From NCBI RefSeq assembly GCF_900637055.1, contig NZ_LR134338.1, positions 1,094,501-1,158,500 of the forward strand: a stretch of 64,000 nt of DNA, in the 5' to 3' direction. A program made the translations under genes and the position numbers. Shown in pieces: positions 50,089-60,354 of this stretch (the first letter of the stretch is position 1; the number at the start of each line of letters is the position of its first letter). Origin of the DNA: Brevibacillus brevis. Its GTDB lineage: Bacteria; Bacillota; Bacilli; Brevibacillales; Brevibacillaceae. Under the pieces are notes generated by a model. That model had not been told where the DNA came from. It saw only the letters and a program-made list of their open reading frames with translations, and did no database searches.

Positions 50089-50814
50089 GTGAAAGATGCA
50101 GCTATCCTTCTCGTGGACGATGAACAAGCCATTCTCCAATTGCTTGAGACCGTACTGCACAAAGAAGGGTTCCACTCAATCGACAAGGTGAAAACATCCG
50201 AAGAGGCGCTCTGTGCATGCGAACGAAAAAGCTATGATCTGATCGTCCTGGACGTAACGCTTCCAAACATGAGCGGCATAGAAGCTTGTCCATTCATCCG
50301 CCGTCTGACGGAAGCGCCGATTTTGTTCTTGAGTGCGAGAGATACCGACTTTGACAAGCTGACCGGATTTGCCGTTGGCGGGGATGATTACGTGACGAAG
50401 CCCTTTAACCCGATGGAAATCGTCGCACGCATCAAGGCATTGCTTCGCCGTACGCGCAAAACGAACCCGACCGTACCGACAGCACCCGTTTATGGGGTCT
50501 ATGATTTTGGTCGTTTTCAAGTCTATGAAGCAGCAGGGGAGCTCTATGTGGAGGGGAAAGTTATTCCTTGTCCGTCCCTTGTTTTTCAACTGTTGCTATT
50601 TTTGTGCAAAAATCCGAATCGGATATTTTCGAAAAGCGAGCTGTACGAACGAGTGTGGGGCGTGAATAGCTTACGTGACGACAACACCATCATGGTGCAT
50701 ATCCATCGGATTCGGGAGCGTATCGAGCCCGATCCAGCGCAGCCGGAGTTTTTGGTGAACGTCAGGGGACTCGGGTACAAAATGGTGAAAAAGGGCATTC
50801 CTTATGAATATTAA
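50089..50814 (+). CDS. OmpR-family response regulator
   Basis: 241 residues from GTG 50089, ten bases after AGGAG; a GTG at 50083 is too close to it. Receiver domain (about 5-118) with DDE, phospho-acceptor Asp in VLDVTLP (about 52) and Lys in VTKPF, then a winged helix (about 140-238) ending VRGLGYKM. Coupled to the kinase gene by an 11-base overlap. Confidence 0.92.
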   Translation: MKDAAILLVDDEQAILQLLETVLHKEGFHSIDKVKTSEEALCACERKSYDLIVLDVTLPNMSGIEACPFIRRLTEAPILFLSARDTDFDKLTGFAVGGDDYVTKPFNPMEIVARIKALLRRTRKTNPTVPTAPVYGVYDFGRFQVYEAAGELYVEGKVIPCPSLVFQLLLFLCKNPNRIFSKSELYERVWGVNSLRDDNTIMVHIHRIRERIEPDPAQPEFLVNVRGLGYKMVKKGIPYEY

Positions 50815-52567
50815 GAGCAGAATTGCGCTCCATCTGATCATGTGGCTGGTGCTGGTTGGCCTGATCCTCTTTGTACTTGCTGGGTTTACGTTATATTGGA
50901 CGCTTGAAGAAATGTCAAAAGTACAGTCCTCACGTGAATTTGAGAGTGTCGGCTTGCAGCGGTTGATCCAGACCATTGAAGTAGAGGGAGAGGATGTCCG
51001 TTTTGACCCGAAGCTGCTGGAGCAGGTGCGAGATAGCGGTGGGTGGCTTCAGCGGATTGATGAAAAGGGTTATGTCACCGACTCTTTCTTTACCCCGGCT
51101 GACGTACCCAGCTACTACGGTCCCGGCCAATTAACCGCTTATTGGCTCCGAAAAAGCCCGTTTCCGTATCAGCTATCGTTATGGATACAGGAGAAAGACG
51201 GCGTAGTTCACACCTTGCTGTATGGGAGGACGAATCGCGATGACGATTTCTTGCAGCAGGTGATTAAGGAGGCTGTACATAAAAATCACGAGATTATGCT
51301 TCCTCCAAGCATCCAAAATCAACTGAAGAGTAAATCGGGCTGGGTGCAGCTCCTTGATCCGAAGGGAGCGGAGCTGGCTTCATTCAATAAGCCTGCAAAA
51401 GCGATCAAGGATTTCTCAGTGGAAGAACTGGCGTTGCGCTCGGTATACCCGGATCGCTACGGAGCAACAATTGTATCGCATTATGATCAAAACAGCGGTC
51501 AAACCTGGGTACTCAGTTTTCCGTTGCCAGGAACGACTCCCGGGGAAGAGCCGCTTTTGACACCGGAAAGTAAGGCCCTTTTCATCGGGATGGGTATGTT
51601 GCTCTTGTCGGCAATGTTCGTCTTCGGGATTGTGTCCTACTTGTTCGGACAGCGATTTGGCGCACCGATTGTTCACGTTTTACGATGGCTGACCTTTCTG
51701 CGTGGAGGAAAGTACGAGGAGCCTGCCAATGCGGATGGTGTTCCGCTCAGCCAAGACAAGCGAGGGAAGAAAAAGCGCAAATACCTTATCTTCCAAGATG
51801 TGATCGATTCGATGGACTCCTTGTCGCAAACGCTTAACCGCAACGAAAAGCTTCGGCAAGAAACGGAGCAATTGAGAAATGAGTGGATCGCAGGCGTTTC
51901 CCATGATCTGAAAACGCCGCTGTCCTCTGTCAAAGGGTACGCGCATTTGTTAGGAAATACCGAGTATACGTGGACGACAGATGAGGTACATGCTTTCGCC
52001 AAAATTATTTTGGACAAGTCAGCGTATATGGAAGACTTGATCAACGACTTGGCGCTGACGTATCGATTGAGGAACGGACAAGGTGCCCCTACAGTCGAGC
52101 TCGTTGACCTGAATGTTTGCACAGCTGAAGCCATTACGGAAGCAGCAAAACATCCGTTGTATCCGGAAGGCTGCATCCGCTTTATCCCCTCTACCGAACC
52201 TGTTTACATACTCGTCTACAAGCCTTGGTTTCAGCGTATCGTGGATAATCTGGTTGCCAATGCTTTGATTCACAACGAGAGCGGTACGACTGTGTCCATC
52301 TGCGTACAGGCAGTCCAGCCATCTACAGCTGTGCTTATTTTTAACGACAATGGTAGTGGGATGGATGAAGAAACAGCTGATCGACTATTTGAGAGGTATT
52401 ATCGTGGCACAGACACCGAGTCCCGGACGGAAGGCACAGGCCTTGGGATGGTCATTACAAAAGCATTAGTGGAAGCGTTTGGTGGTTCAATCGAGGTGAA
52501 AACAGCCGTCGGGCAGGGGACGACGATTTCGATTACGTGGGAAGCGGAGCAACCGCCTCGGGCTTAA
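50804..52567 (+). CDS. Sensor histidine kinase
   Basis: 587 residues. Membrane helices at about 12-34 and 257-280 enclose a roughly 220-residue extracellular sensor domain without a recognised fold. The cytoplasmic part has HisKA with H367 in GVSHDLKTPLSS, the N box (NLVANALIHNES), and G boxes (NDNGSGM, GTGLGM). Partner of the preceding response regulator. The M23 cell-wall peptidase divergent from the pair suggests an envelope signal; the stimulus is unknown. Confidence 0.9.
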   Translation: MNIKSRIALHLIMWLVLVGLILFVLAGFTLYWTLEEMSKVQSSREFESVGLQRLIQTIEVEGEDVRFDPKLLEQVRDSGGWLQRIDEKGYVTDSFFTPADVPSYYGPGQLTAYWLRKSPFPYQLSLWIQEKDGVVHTLLYGRTNRDDDFLQQVIKEAVHKNHEIMLPPSIQNQLKSKSGWVQLLDPKGAELASFNKPAKAIKDFSVEELALRSVYPDRYGATIVSHYDQNSGQTWVLSFPLPGTTPGEEPLLTPESKALFIGMGMLLLSAMFVFGIVSYLFGQRFGAPIVHVLRWLTFLRGGKYEEPANADGVPLSQDKRGKKKRKYLIFQDVIDSMDSLSQTLNRNEKLRQETEQLRNEWIAGVSHDLKTPLSSVKGYAHLLGNTEYTWTTDEVHAFAKIILDKSAYMEDLINDLALTYRLRNGQGAPTVELVDLNVCTAEAITEAAKHPLYPEGCIRFIPSTEPVYILVYKPWFQRIVDNLVANALIHNESGTTVSICVQAVQPSTAVLIFNDNGSGMDEETADRLFERYYRGTDTESRTEGTGLGMVITKALVEAFGGSIEVKTAVGQGTTISITWEAEQPPRA

Positions 52568-52586
52568 AGAGGCTTTTATTGAATCG

Positions 52587-52637
52587 AAAAGGCTGCGTTT
52601 GCGAGGTCAGGGGTGACCAGCAAAGGCAGCCTTTTTC
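52587..52637 (+). terminator. Terminator of the two-component operon
   Basis: AAAAGGCTGCGTTTGC (52587-52602) pairs with GCAAAGGCAGCCTTTT (52620-52635), one mismatch, followed by T. Confidence 0.82.
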
Positions 52638-52653
52638 GTTTCAGAGATGATGG

Positions 52654-54411
52654 TTACACCTTAAATTGCTGAATCGATTCATGCAGCTCGTCCGCCATTT
52701 TTGACAAGGAAGCAGCAGAGGACGAAATTTCCTCCATAGAGGCTAATTGCTGTTCAGCGGCAGCCGAAATGTTTTGTGTTCCGAAAGCCGTTGTCTCCGC
52801 AGTGGAGGCAATCGCTTCAATGGAATGGACAGCTTGCTCCGCTCCGGTTGTCATGTGATGAGTAGCAGTTGTAACTTGCTGAATCTGACGTGCTACTTCT
52901 GTCGTTCCAGATAAAATTTCCTGGAAGGCCTTGCTGGCTTCATGTACGACTTCGATTCCAGCCGAAACCTCAGATGTCGTCGTCTGCATCACGTATACGG
53001 CTTTGTTCGTGTCGACTTGAATCGCGCTAATGAGGTCTTTAATCTGCTGGGTAGATTTTGCTGATTGCTCAGCCAAGATGCGTACTTCATTGGCGACGAC
53101 AGCAAATCCACGTCCATGCTCTCCAGCACGGGCCGCTTCGATCGCAGCGTTTAGCGCCAACAGGTTCGTTTGTTCGGCAATCGAGGTGATGACCTCGACA
53201 ATATTGCTGATCTCCGAAGAGCGGTGACCAAGCATTTTGATTGATTCTGCCAACTCGAGAACAGTCGTGTTGATGGAATTCATTTGAGCGATGGCACCGC
53301 CAATTGCTTCATTGCCGCTTGAGACCAGCATGTTCGCTGTATCGACTGTCAGAGAGACTTGTTCGGAACTGGATGCAATTTGTTGCAGACGGGAGGACAT
53401 GTCGTTGATCGTCTTGACCGTTCCATCGATCGTTTTGGACTGATCCTCTGCTCCGATGGCGATCTCTTGCATCGTGACGGCGATTTGCTCGGTTGCCTTG
53501 CTCGTCTGTTCTGCACTCGCTGTCAGCTCCTCAGAGGTAGAAGCAACATGCAGAGAGCTGATGCGGACACGAGAGATGAGCTGGCGCAGATGATCTGTCA
53601 TATGGGTCACGTCATGTACCAATTGTCCGATTTCATCACGATTTTTTACCACGATGTCTTTCCCGGACAGATCTCCACCGGCAATTTCTTTCACGCGCTC
53701 AGCAACCAAGGAGATGGGCTTGGAAATGAACCCGGAGGCATACCACGAGACGAAGAATCCGACGATCAAGGAGAGTCCCAGCACGATCAGCAAATCAGAC
53801 AGTACACTTTCGGCAGGGGCATTGAAGTCTTCCATGTAGCTGCTTGCGCTTACGATCCATCCCCAGTGAGGGTCTAGCTTGGAATAAGCGATTTTCGGAT
53901 AGAGAACATCTGGCTCCGCTGGCTTTGACCACTGATAGTATGTAAAGCCGCCACCTTCCTGACCGCGCTTTATCATTTCTTGGGTAAAAAAGACACCGTC
54001 AGGATCTTTTGTATCCCATTGATTCTTCCCCTCAATAGAAGGAGAGGCGAGCATGACACCTTTCTCATCCAGAACGAACATGTACCCGCTGGCACCGGAA
54101 TCGATATTTTTGTTAATCGAGCGGGTTCCATCCGATTGCTTTGGCCCGAGGATGCGAATTTTTACTTGCTCTTGTGCATCTTCCTTGCTGATTTTCCCAG
54201 CTTCGACCTGTTTCTGGAGAACATCAATCATTTCAATCGTCAAGTTCACGTTGTTTTTTAAGATGCGGCTGCCCAAGTCGTCCAAGCTGTAGCTTGCAGA
54301 ATAATAGCCCTGAATTCCGATGTTAAGGCAAGGAAGCGCCAATAGCAGGAGACATAACAGGACGAGCTTGGTACGTAGAGAGCTTGAACGGGAGAACTTG
54401 GCTGTTTTCAT
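52654..54411 (-). CDS. Methyl-accepting chemotaxis protein with Cache sensor
   Basis: 585 residues from ATG 54411 (GAGGTG upstream). Helix 1 (about 14-36), an extracellular Cache domain (about 40-195; [17 protein letters not shown] and [20 protein letters not shown]), helix 2 (about 203-224), HAMP, and a long signalling coiled coil with the conserved tip [20 protein letters not shown]. Detects small ligands and signals to CheA-CheW. Upstream lies a SigD-like promoter overlapped by a cre-like site, which fits motility control and catabolite repression. Confidence 0.9.
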   Translation of the reverse strand: MKTAKFSRSSSLRTKLVLLCLLLLALPCLNIGIQGYYSASYSLDDLGSRILKNNVNLTIEMIDVLQKQVEAGKISKEDAQEQVKIRILGPKQSDGTRSINKNIDSGASGYMFVLDEKGVMLASPSIEGKNQWDTKDPDGVFFTQEMIKRGQEGGGFTYYQWSKPAEPDVLYPKIAYSKLDPHWGWIVSASSYMEDFNAPAESVLSDLLIVLGLSLIVGFFVSWYASGFISKPISLVAERVKEIAGGDLSGKDIVVKNRDEIGQLVHDVTHMTDHLRQLISRVRISSLHVASTSEELTASAEQTSKATEQIAVTMQEIAIGAEDQSKTIDGTVKTINDMSSRLQQIASSSEQVSLTVDTANMLVSSGNEAIGGAIAQMNSINTTVLELAESIKMLGHRSSEISNIVEVITSIAEQTNLLALNAAIEAARAGEHGRGFAVVANEVRILAEQSAKSTQQIKDLISAIQVDTNKAVYVMQTTTSEVSAGIEVVHEASKAFQEILSGTTEVARQIQQVTTATHHMTTGAEQAVHSIEAIASTAETTAFGTQNISAAAEQQLASMEEISSSAASLSKMADELHESIQQFKV

Positions 54412-54487
54412 AAAGAACACCTCGTTGATCCATAGTATTTCATCTAGAAAAGAAAACACCAAGATGATTGCCCTAGACTTACGTCCT

Positions 54488-54513
54488 TTATCGACAATTT
54501 GAAAACGTTTTTA
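54488..54513 (-). promoter_or_regulatory. SigD-like promoter with overlapping cre-like site
   Basis: On the minus strand TAAA (54510-54513), 14 bases, GTCGATAA (54488-54495), close to the motility consensus TAAA-N15-GCCGATAT. TGAAAACGTTTTTA (54500-54513, plus strand) matches the cre consensus at 13 of 14 positions and covers the -35 and spacer. Confidence 0.5.
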
Positions 54514-54651
54514 TAGAGGATTTTCAAAAAAACTACAAAAAAAATAAGATAAGTAAACGTAGCCGCATACATGAGCAGATTCGAAAGCAGTGCAGACCAG
54601 CAGGAAATGGTATGATAGGAAGATAGAACGCTTACGGATGGGGGCTATCTA

Positions 54652-55641
54652 ATGAAATTCATCGATAATCAAGGGATAACAGATCCGCGCATCAATTTGG
54701 CGATTGAGGAGTACGCCCTGAAGCATTTGCCCAACAGTGACGACTACTTGCTGTTTTATATCAATGAACCTTCTATTATTATCGGGAAAAACCAGAACAC
54801 AATTGAGGAGATTAATGCGGCTTATGTAGAGGAAAACAATATCCACGTCGTTCGCAGACTGTCTGGAGGCGGTGCTGTTTATCACGATCTGGGCAATCTC
54901 AACTTCAGCTTTATTACGAATGATGACGGCGAGTCCTTCCACAATTTCCGCAAATTCACGGCTCCTGTGGTACAAGCCTTGAAAACATTAGGGGTAGAAG
55001 CAGAGCTGACAGGACGAAATGACATACAGGTCGGGGAACGGAAAATTTCTGGCAATGCGCAGTATTCGACCAAAGGACGCATGTTCAGCCACGGAACGCT
55101 GCTTTTTGATTCGGAAATGGAAAACGTCGTGTCTGCTCTAAAGGTAAACGCAGAGAAGATCCAGTCGAAAGGGATCAAATCTATTCGCAGCCGCGTCGCC
55201 AACATCTCGGAGTTTTTGGGGACGAAGATGACCATTGAAGAGTTCCGTCTGGCGATTCTCCGTTCGATTTTTGGAGAAGGGGAGATCGAAGAATACATAC
55301 TGACTGAAAAGGATTGGGAGAACATTCACGAGCTTTCCCGTTCCCGTTACCAGACTTGGGAGTGGAACTACGGCAAGTCACCGAAAAGCAATTACCGTCA
55401 ATCCAAACGTTTCGATATCGGCACCGTGGAGATCCAGCTTGATATTGAGAAAGGCAAAATTAAAGAAGCGAAGATATACGGAGATTTCTTCGGTGTACGT
55501 GATGTGGCGGAGCTTGAAGCAGTGCTGCGAGATACGCCGTACGACCGCTCCTCAGTCAGTGAGCGACTCGCCGACATCAATCTTCAGGAGTTTTTCGGGA
55601 ATCTGGAACAAGCGTCTTTTGTCGATCTGTTACTCGTCTAA
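54652..55641 (+). CDS. lplJ: Lipoate-protein ligase LplJ
   Basis: 329 residues, close to B. subtilis LplJ along its length. Conserved RRLSGGGAVYHDLGNLNFSF (about 71-90), GRNDI and KISGNAQ with the catalytic Lys (about 134). It adenylates lipoate and transfers it to E2 domains or GcvH. Single gene: ribosome site GGGGG upstream and a strong terminator downstream. Confidence 0.94.
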   Translation: MKFIDNQGITDPRINLAIEEYALKHLPNSDDYLLFYINEPSIIIGKNQNTIEEINAAYVEENNIHVVRRLSGGGAVYHDLGNLNFSFITNDDGESFHNFRKFTAPVVQALKTLGVEAELTGRNDIQVGERKISGNAQYSTKGRMFSHGTLLFDSEMENVVSALKVNAEKIQSKGIKSIRSRVANISEFLGTKMTIEEFRLAILRSIFGEGEIEEYILTEKDWENIHELSRSRYQTWEWNYGKSPKSNYRQSKRFDIGTVEIQLDIEKGKIKEAKIYGDFFGVRDVAELEAVLRDTPYDRSSVSERLADINLQEFFGNLEQASFVDLLLV

Positions 55642-55652
55642 AAAAGAACGTC

Positions 55653-55680
55653 AAAAACCTAACTTTTGTTAGGTTTTTTT
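55653..55680 (+). terminator. Terminator of lplJ
   Basis: AAAAACCTAAC pairs perfectly with GTTAGGTTTTT over a T4 loop, followed by more T. Confidence 0.92.
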
Positions 55681-55750
55681 CATTTCCTCCTCTGATAGCA
55701 TTAGTTTGCATGATTTTGTCATACAAAAGAAAAAGAGGGGGTATTTACAT

Positions 55751-58225
55751 ATGGGCAAACAGCAGCCAAAAGCCAAAACAATCCTGACAGCCGTTGTTTC
55801 CACTGGTTTTTTGCTTTCTTTTGTCGGCAACGCCTATGCAGCCGTTTCCTATCCGATTAAAGAAATCCAGACAATCGGGACAGCCAGCACGTCAGTAGCA
55901 GAAGACAAAACAGATGAGGAAGTACGAGAGGCATCAGAAGAAGTAGTAGAAGAAGAGAACCAGTCATGGGAGTCCTTGCTAGAGTCAGAGGGGCATACAG
56001 CGACCAACGGCTTTATTGCCTATCGATTGGAGACAGCTCCCGACAAAGCACCTGCTGCAAAGGATTTCCGTTTGACGTCCGCTATAGATGATCGAAATCC
56101 CATTTGGATCAAAATCAAAAGCTTCGTCTGGCTAGAGGAAGAACAGCTTGTTTTGCTCAGTTTTTCACCGATTCGTGCCGCGAAAAAAGAACAGACGGTT
56201 TCCCTGCGCTTGCAGCATGACGGCGAAGAAGAGGAATTTGAACCATTCGTGATCGCTGAGAAAGGGACAAAAGCAGAGCGAATCGAGCTGGTAGCGATGG
56301 CAAAAGATGCAGAGTTGTCTACGGAAGAGAAAACGGACAAGACGCTGACACTGGTCGCGGTTGCTTGGGATGATCATGATCGCATCGTCTCTGGACGGGA
56401 GCTGCTCTGGAGCTCTAGCAATAGACGAATTGCATTCGTCAACTTTGAGGGCAAGGTAACAGCAAAGAAAGAAGGTTTGGTAGAAATTACGGCAAAAATG
56501 GACGATGCGGAAGCCGTCTTTGAGATAGCCATAGATGGAGCCGAGCTGCCTGATTTGCCCGCGCTTTCTGTCAGCGAGACGGTGATAGAAGAGGCAGGAG
56601 CAAATGATGGCAGCATCACGGCAAAACAAACGCTCAAGCTGTCTAACGGCAAGTTCCTTGGTGAACTGTCTGCCGATGATATCGAGGTACATCATCTGCC
56701 TGACGGGCTGGATATTGAGGTTAAACAAGAGAGTGACGACGAGCTCACCATTTTGTTTATTGGACAAGCCAAAAAGCATACCGCTACGGACAATGTGAAA
56801 GAGGTCAGCTTCACGATCGACAAGCGACACATCAAGCGTGCACAGAAAGATGTCACGAGTGACAGTTTTTCCATCCGATTCAAAGAACCCGTCATTGTGA
56901 TTCCGCCGCCAATCGATCCTCCGCCGATCCCCGCTCTTCTGAAAGCCAAGAGAGCAGTCGAAGAGCTGTTTACGGATGGGAAGAAAGAAGAACTACGGGC
57001 AGGAACGACCCAGAAACAGATCGATGATGCGAAAAAGCTGGTCGAGGGGCTGGACAATCGTGTATCGGAAAAGTCAGGTCTGCTTGCTGATATCGGGAAA
57101 GCTCAAACACTCTTAGATAACGGGAACAATTTGCTGGAGGAAGCCCAAAAAGCCGTTCGTGACCTGTTCACCGATGAAACCCAGACAGCGCTAAAACCGG
57201 AAGTGACACAGAGCACGATCGATGCAGCGAAGGCGAAAGTGGCGAAACTAAAAGATGGTTCGGAGACAAAGGTATTGCTGTTAGCGGACATCCAAAAAGC
57301 ACAGGAGCTATTTGATCAAGGGAACAATCTGCTGGAGGAAGTGAAGCAGGCAGTTGAGGGCCTTTATACGACGAATGATATGATCGAGCTGAGGCCCAAG
57401 GTCACTCAGGAAATGATCGATGCGGCCTCTTCCAAGGTCGAGCTTCTGAGTGAAAGTCCAGAAAAAACACACTGGATGTCGTATGTGGCAAAAGCACAAA
57501 TGTTGTTCAACATTCCACGCATGGAACGTTTGCCAGATGCAAAGATCGAGCTGCCGATTGCTCCGACTCAGACGCGTCAAGTTACGATTGCCGACAAATG
57601 GGAGCCGGCAATGGATAAAAGGGTATTAAGCGAATATCTTGAGGTATCTGTAAAAAACCAGCCTCTCTCGTACAAATATGACAACCAGTTGGACCGTTTT
57701 GTGATCAATGAAAAGGAATACATCACAGTCGAGGTCGACGGGTCTTTACTGGAAATGAACCATGGAGATTATGGCGTGACGATCAAGGCCAAGCCAACGG
57801 TTACAGAAGATGATAACTCTTATGCAGTGTTCAAGCTGTATCGCGGCCAAGATTTGCTGGATACAGAGGAGATCGGTGTCGGGTTTGATGCTACTAACCC
57901 ACAATTGTCCCCAGACGTCACTGAAGAGGGAACAACCTATACATTGTCGGCGTCAGAACCACTTCGTAATGACCCGAACCCCAATTTGAGGTTGCTATTC
58001 TCACCTTCCGGGAATTTTGACGACATGAGAGAGGTAACAGGGTATGCCAAATTCCAGGTGTCGGGAAACACCATTCGCGTAACGTTTCAGGATACGTTTT
58101 ACACCACGTTCGGGTCTCTCATCACGGAACAGAGCAAGGTTTCCTTTGGACCAGGCTTCATGAGGGATAAGGCCGGGAATCTCATACAAGGTACAGCAAC
58201 AGCATCTGTAAAACCCAAGCAATGA
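55751..58225 (+). CDS. Large secreted repeat protein with BIG2-like domain and three helical repeats
   Basis: 824 residues from ATG 55751 after GAGGGGG. Signal peptide (cleavage near AYAAVS, about 31), an acidic linker (about 48-75), an N-terminal beta domain, a BIG2-type Ig-like domain (about 190-265; SSSNRRIAFVNFEGKVTAKKEG), another beta domain, a Pro linker PPPIDPPPIP (about 395-405), and three repeats of about 65 residues starting near 405, 470 and 536 (LFTDETQTALKPEVTQSTID). The repeats resemble those described as Cry1Ac domain D-VI-like in Gram-positive surface proteins. A C-terminal beta region follows. No SLH, LPXTG or membrane anchor. Probably a cell-surface or secreted adhesin-like protein. 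Confidence 0.72.
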   Translation: MGKQQPKAKTILTAVVSTGFLLSFVGNAYAAVSYPIKEIQTIGTASTSVAEDKTDEEVREASEEVVEEENQSWESLLESEGHTATNGFIAYRLETAPDKAPAAKDFRLTSAIDDRNPIWIKIKSFVWLEEEQLVLLSFSPIRAAKKEQTVSLRLQHDGEEEEFEPFVIAEKGTKAERIELVAMAKDAELSTEEKTDKTLTLVAVAWDDHDRIVSGRELLWSSSNRRIAFVNFEGKVTAKKEGLVEITAKMDDAEAVFEIAIDGAELPDLPALSVSETVIEEAGANDGSITAKQTLKLSNGKFLGELSADDIEVHHLPDGLDIEVKQESDDELTILFIGQAKKHTATDNVKEVSFTIDKRHIKRAQKDVTSDSFSIRFKEPVIVIPPPIDPPPIPALLKAKRAVEELFTDGKKEELRAGTTQKQIDDAKKLVEGLDNRVSEKSGLLADIGKAQTLLDNGNNLLEEAQKAVRDLFTDETQTALKPEVTQSTIDAAKAKVAKLKDGSETKVLLLADIQKAQELFDQGNNLLEEVKQAVEGLYTTNDMIELRPKVTQEMIDAASSKVELLSESPEKTHWMSYVAKAQMLFNIPRMERLPDAKIELPIAPTQTRQVTIADKWEPAMDKRVLSEYLEVSVKNQPLSYKYDNQLDRFVINEKEYITVEVDGSLLEMNHGDYGVTIKAKPTVTEDDNSYAVFKLYRGQDLLDTEEIGVGFDATNPQLSPDVTEEGTTYTLSASEPLRNDPNPNLRLLFSPSGNFDDMREVTGYAKFQVSGNTIRVTFQDTFYTTFGSLITEQSKVSFGPGFMRDKAGNLIQGTATASVKPKQ

Positions 58226-58257
58226 ATAAGCCAAAGTCCATCGAGGAGGTACGAACA

Positions 58258-59148
58258 TTGCAACTAGAGGAACTGACTGCTAGCACTGCACGGGCGTATA
58301 AATCGTTGGTGCACCCCAAGCACTTGGAGTGGCTGGACCAGATCAACAGCTCATCCGTTTGGGGATTTGGGGCTTCTAATAACAATCAGCCTGCGGGCAT
58401 CGTGTTGGGGCGATCCGCTATAAACGAGGGACAGGCCAAGATCATCGAGCTTGTTGTAGCAGAGGGGCATCAACGGCAGGGAATGGGCATGAAGCTGCTG
58501 TGGCACGCTGAGCAAAAGATGAGAGAGCAAGGCATCAGCGATGGTCAGTTCGCTGGCTTCATCAAAGCACAAGATTTTTCATGGCTCTCCAAAATAGCGA
58601 TCAGGGAAGGCTGGCAGTTGCCAAAGGTCAAAACCTATATGTACACACTCGGCTCAATGCGGCTGGGTGAGTGCCAGTGGGTGGAGAGGCTGACGCTCCC
58701 CGAAGATTTTACCCTCTTTCCTTGGAAAGACCTGACACCAGCAGAGCGACTGGAAATTGAACAGGGAGAAGGGCAATGGTACACGTCGCTATTGTCTCCG
58801 TTTTTTGAAGAAGGAAAATTCGATCCCGATTACAGTACAGGCTTGCGCTATCAGGGGAAAGTCATTGGCTGGGTGATCGTACAGCGAATGGCTGGTAATC
58901 TGCTTTTGTACAAAACGATGTTCGTCCAGGAAAAGTATCAGAAGCAGGCAAGAGGAATTACGCTGTTGATGAAAACGATTGAACAGGCGCTGCCAACGTT
59001 TCCTTATGGCATGTGCTTTGTCGAGCATGACAACGAGCCAATGCTGCGGTTTATGGAAAGAAGATTGGGTCCGACAATTTTGCACCGGAAGCTCTGGATT
59101 GAAACGACGAAGGTGCTAGTCGGACAATATTCGGATCACTTCTGTTAA
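58258..59148 (+). CDS. Double-GNAT acetyltransferase
   Basis: 296 residues from TTG 58258, seven bases after GAGGAGGT. An ATG at 58222 overlaps the preceding stop (ATGA) and is the alternative, but lacks its own ribosome site. Acetyl-CoA motif VVAEGHQRQGMGMKLLWHAE (about 63-82 from TTG) in the first GNAT domain; a degenerate second domain has VQEKYQKQARGITLLM. Target unknown. Probably co-transcribed with the surface protein. Confidence 0.78.
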   Translation: MQLEELTASTARAYKSLVHPKHLEWLDQINSSSVWGFGASNNNQPAGIVLGRSAINEGQAKIIELVVAEGHQRQGMGMKLLWHAEQKMREQGISDGQFAGFIKAQDFSWLSKIAIREGWQLPKVKTYMYTLGSMRLGECQWVERLTLPEDFTLFPWKDLTPAERLEIEQGEGQWYTSLLSPFFEEGKFDPDYSTGLRYQGKVIGWVIVQRMAGNLLLYKTMFVQEKYQKQARGITLLMKTIEQALPTFPYGMCFVEHDNEPMLRFMERRLGPTILHRKLWIETTKVLVGQYSDHFC

Positions 59149-59191
59149 AAATGTATGCTTGTCACGCAGGGGTAGCGGCGACCGTAGAGAT

Positions 59192-59242
59192 AAAAAAAGG
59201 ATAGAGATTCAGGGCTTCCTGAATTTCTATCCTTCCTTTTTT
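59192..59242. terminator. Bidirectional terminator
   Basis: AAGGATAGAGATTCAGG (59198-59214) pairs with CCTGAATTTCTATCCTT (59218-59234), with A7 on the left and T6 on the right. Confidence 0.88.
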
Positions 59243-59245
59243 AGA

Positions 59246-60217
59246 CTACATGGACGGAACTTTTCTTCCACTCGGTTGTTGCTTGGTGACTGAACGGTAT
59301 TGCAGTTGCTTTCTTTGGAAGTGGTTGTTCCCGATCAGGGCAAGGATCACGAGCAAGGTGCCGCACAATTCATAACGGCTGATCTCATAGCCTTGAAACG
59401 CCATCATGGCAAAGGTCGTGATCGGAACCAGGTTGATAAACAAAATGCCGTTGAGCGGAGTAAGCAGCTTAATGCCTGCATTCCAGCTCAGAAGAGCTAC
59501 AAAGCCGGGTAAAAGAACCATGAACGCCATTTCGTACTTGATGGACATCACAGTTTCGACGGTAGGAACCGGAAGCCATTGAAAGAGGGAGGCAGTCGTG
59601 ACAATCACGAAATTCACTCCTGTTCCCAAGAGACACGTCAACGTGGAGTAGCGAAGTGTAGACCACGTGCTAAAACGCCCGCCGCCGATCGAGTAAACGA
59701 CCCAACCCACGACACCGATGAAAATGAAGAACAACGGGATCAAATGCTCACTTGCTGTAGTAAAGAAGGTAAGATTGCCATTCGTAATAACAAGGACAGC
59801 GCCGACCAAAGCTACCAGAATCGTCGCCAACGTATAGTAAGGCGGCAGCTTTCTAGTCGTAATGGACAAAAGGACAATCGAAATCATCGGCATGAGCACT
59901 TCCATAATGGACGCTGCAATCGTGCCTGGCTCTCCCATCAAATCCTGCCCGAGAAATACTCCCATATTGTAGACGGTAAACGCCATTGTTCCAAAAAACA
60001 GCAGAGACTTCCCGCGCCCCTCCCAACGAAACGCAGACAAGCCTTCTTTTGCCCAGAGCAAACCGCACAAAATAATCGTTACGAAAAAATAGCGAAGAAA
60101 TGAGAAGTAAAATGGATCGATCTCTTGCAGTGCGATGTGCGCAACCGGAAACATCGCCCCCCATGACATACTGGCGACCATGCAGAAAATAGACCCCAAA
60201 AGTAGTTGCTTGTTCAT
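59246..60217 (-). CDS. EamA/DMT-family transporter
   Basis: 323 residues from ATG 60217 after AAAAGGAG (the open frame runs 35 codons further but overlaps the intergenic region). Ten helices in two EamA repeats. Divergent from a LysR gene 138 bases away, the usual arrangement of a LysR activator and its exporter target. Substrate unknown; amino acids or metabolites are typical. Confidence 0.85.
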   Translation of the reverse strand: MNKQLLLGSIFCMVASMSWGAMFPVAHIALQEIDPFYFSFLRYFFVTIILCGLLWAKEGLSAFRWEGRGKSLLFFGTMAFTVYNMGVFLGQDLMGEPGTIAASIMEVLMPMISIVLLSITTRKLPPYYTLATILVALVGAVLVITNGNLTFFTTASEHLIPLFFIFIGVVGWVVYSIGGGRFSTWSTLRYSTLTCLLGTGVNFVIVTTASLFQWLPVPTVETVMSIKYEMAFMVLLPGFVALLSWNAGIKLLTPLNGILFINLVPITTFAMMAFQGYEISRYELCGTLLVILALIGNNHFQRKQLQYRSVTKQQPSGRKVPSM

Positions 60218-60354
60218 TATGCGATTTCTCCTTTTCAATCTGAAGCTGACAAAGTTGACTTCCCACATCATACTGGATGAAAATATGTTAGTATAATGAT
60301 TGATAATAACTTTATGTATCATTTTCAGTGATAGATGAAAGGAGGGAGAGAAAC

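Noticed and set aside
59579..60103. 174-codon plus-strand ORF opposite the EamA transporter
   Set aside because: Charged low-complexity translation, antisense to a clear ten-helix protein, no ribosome site.
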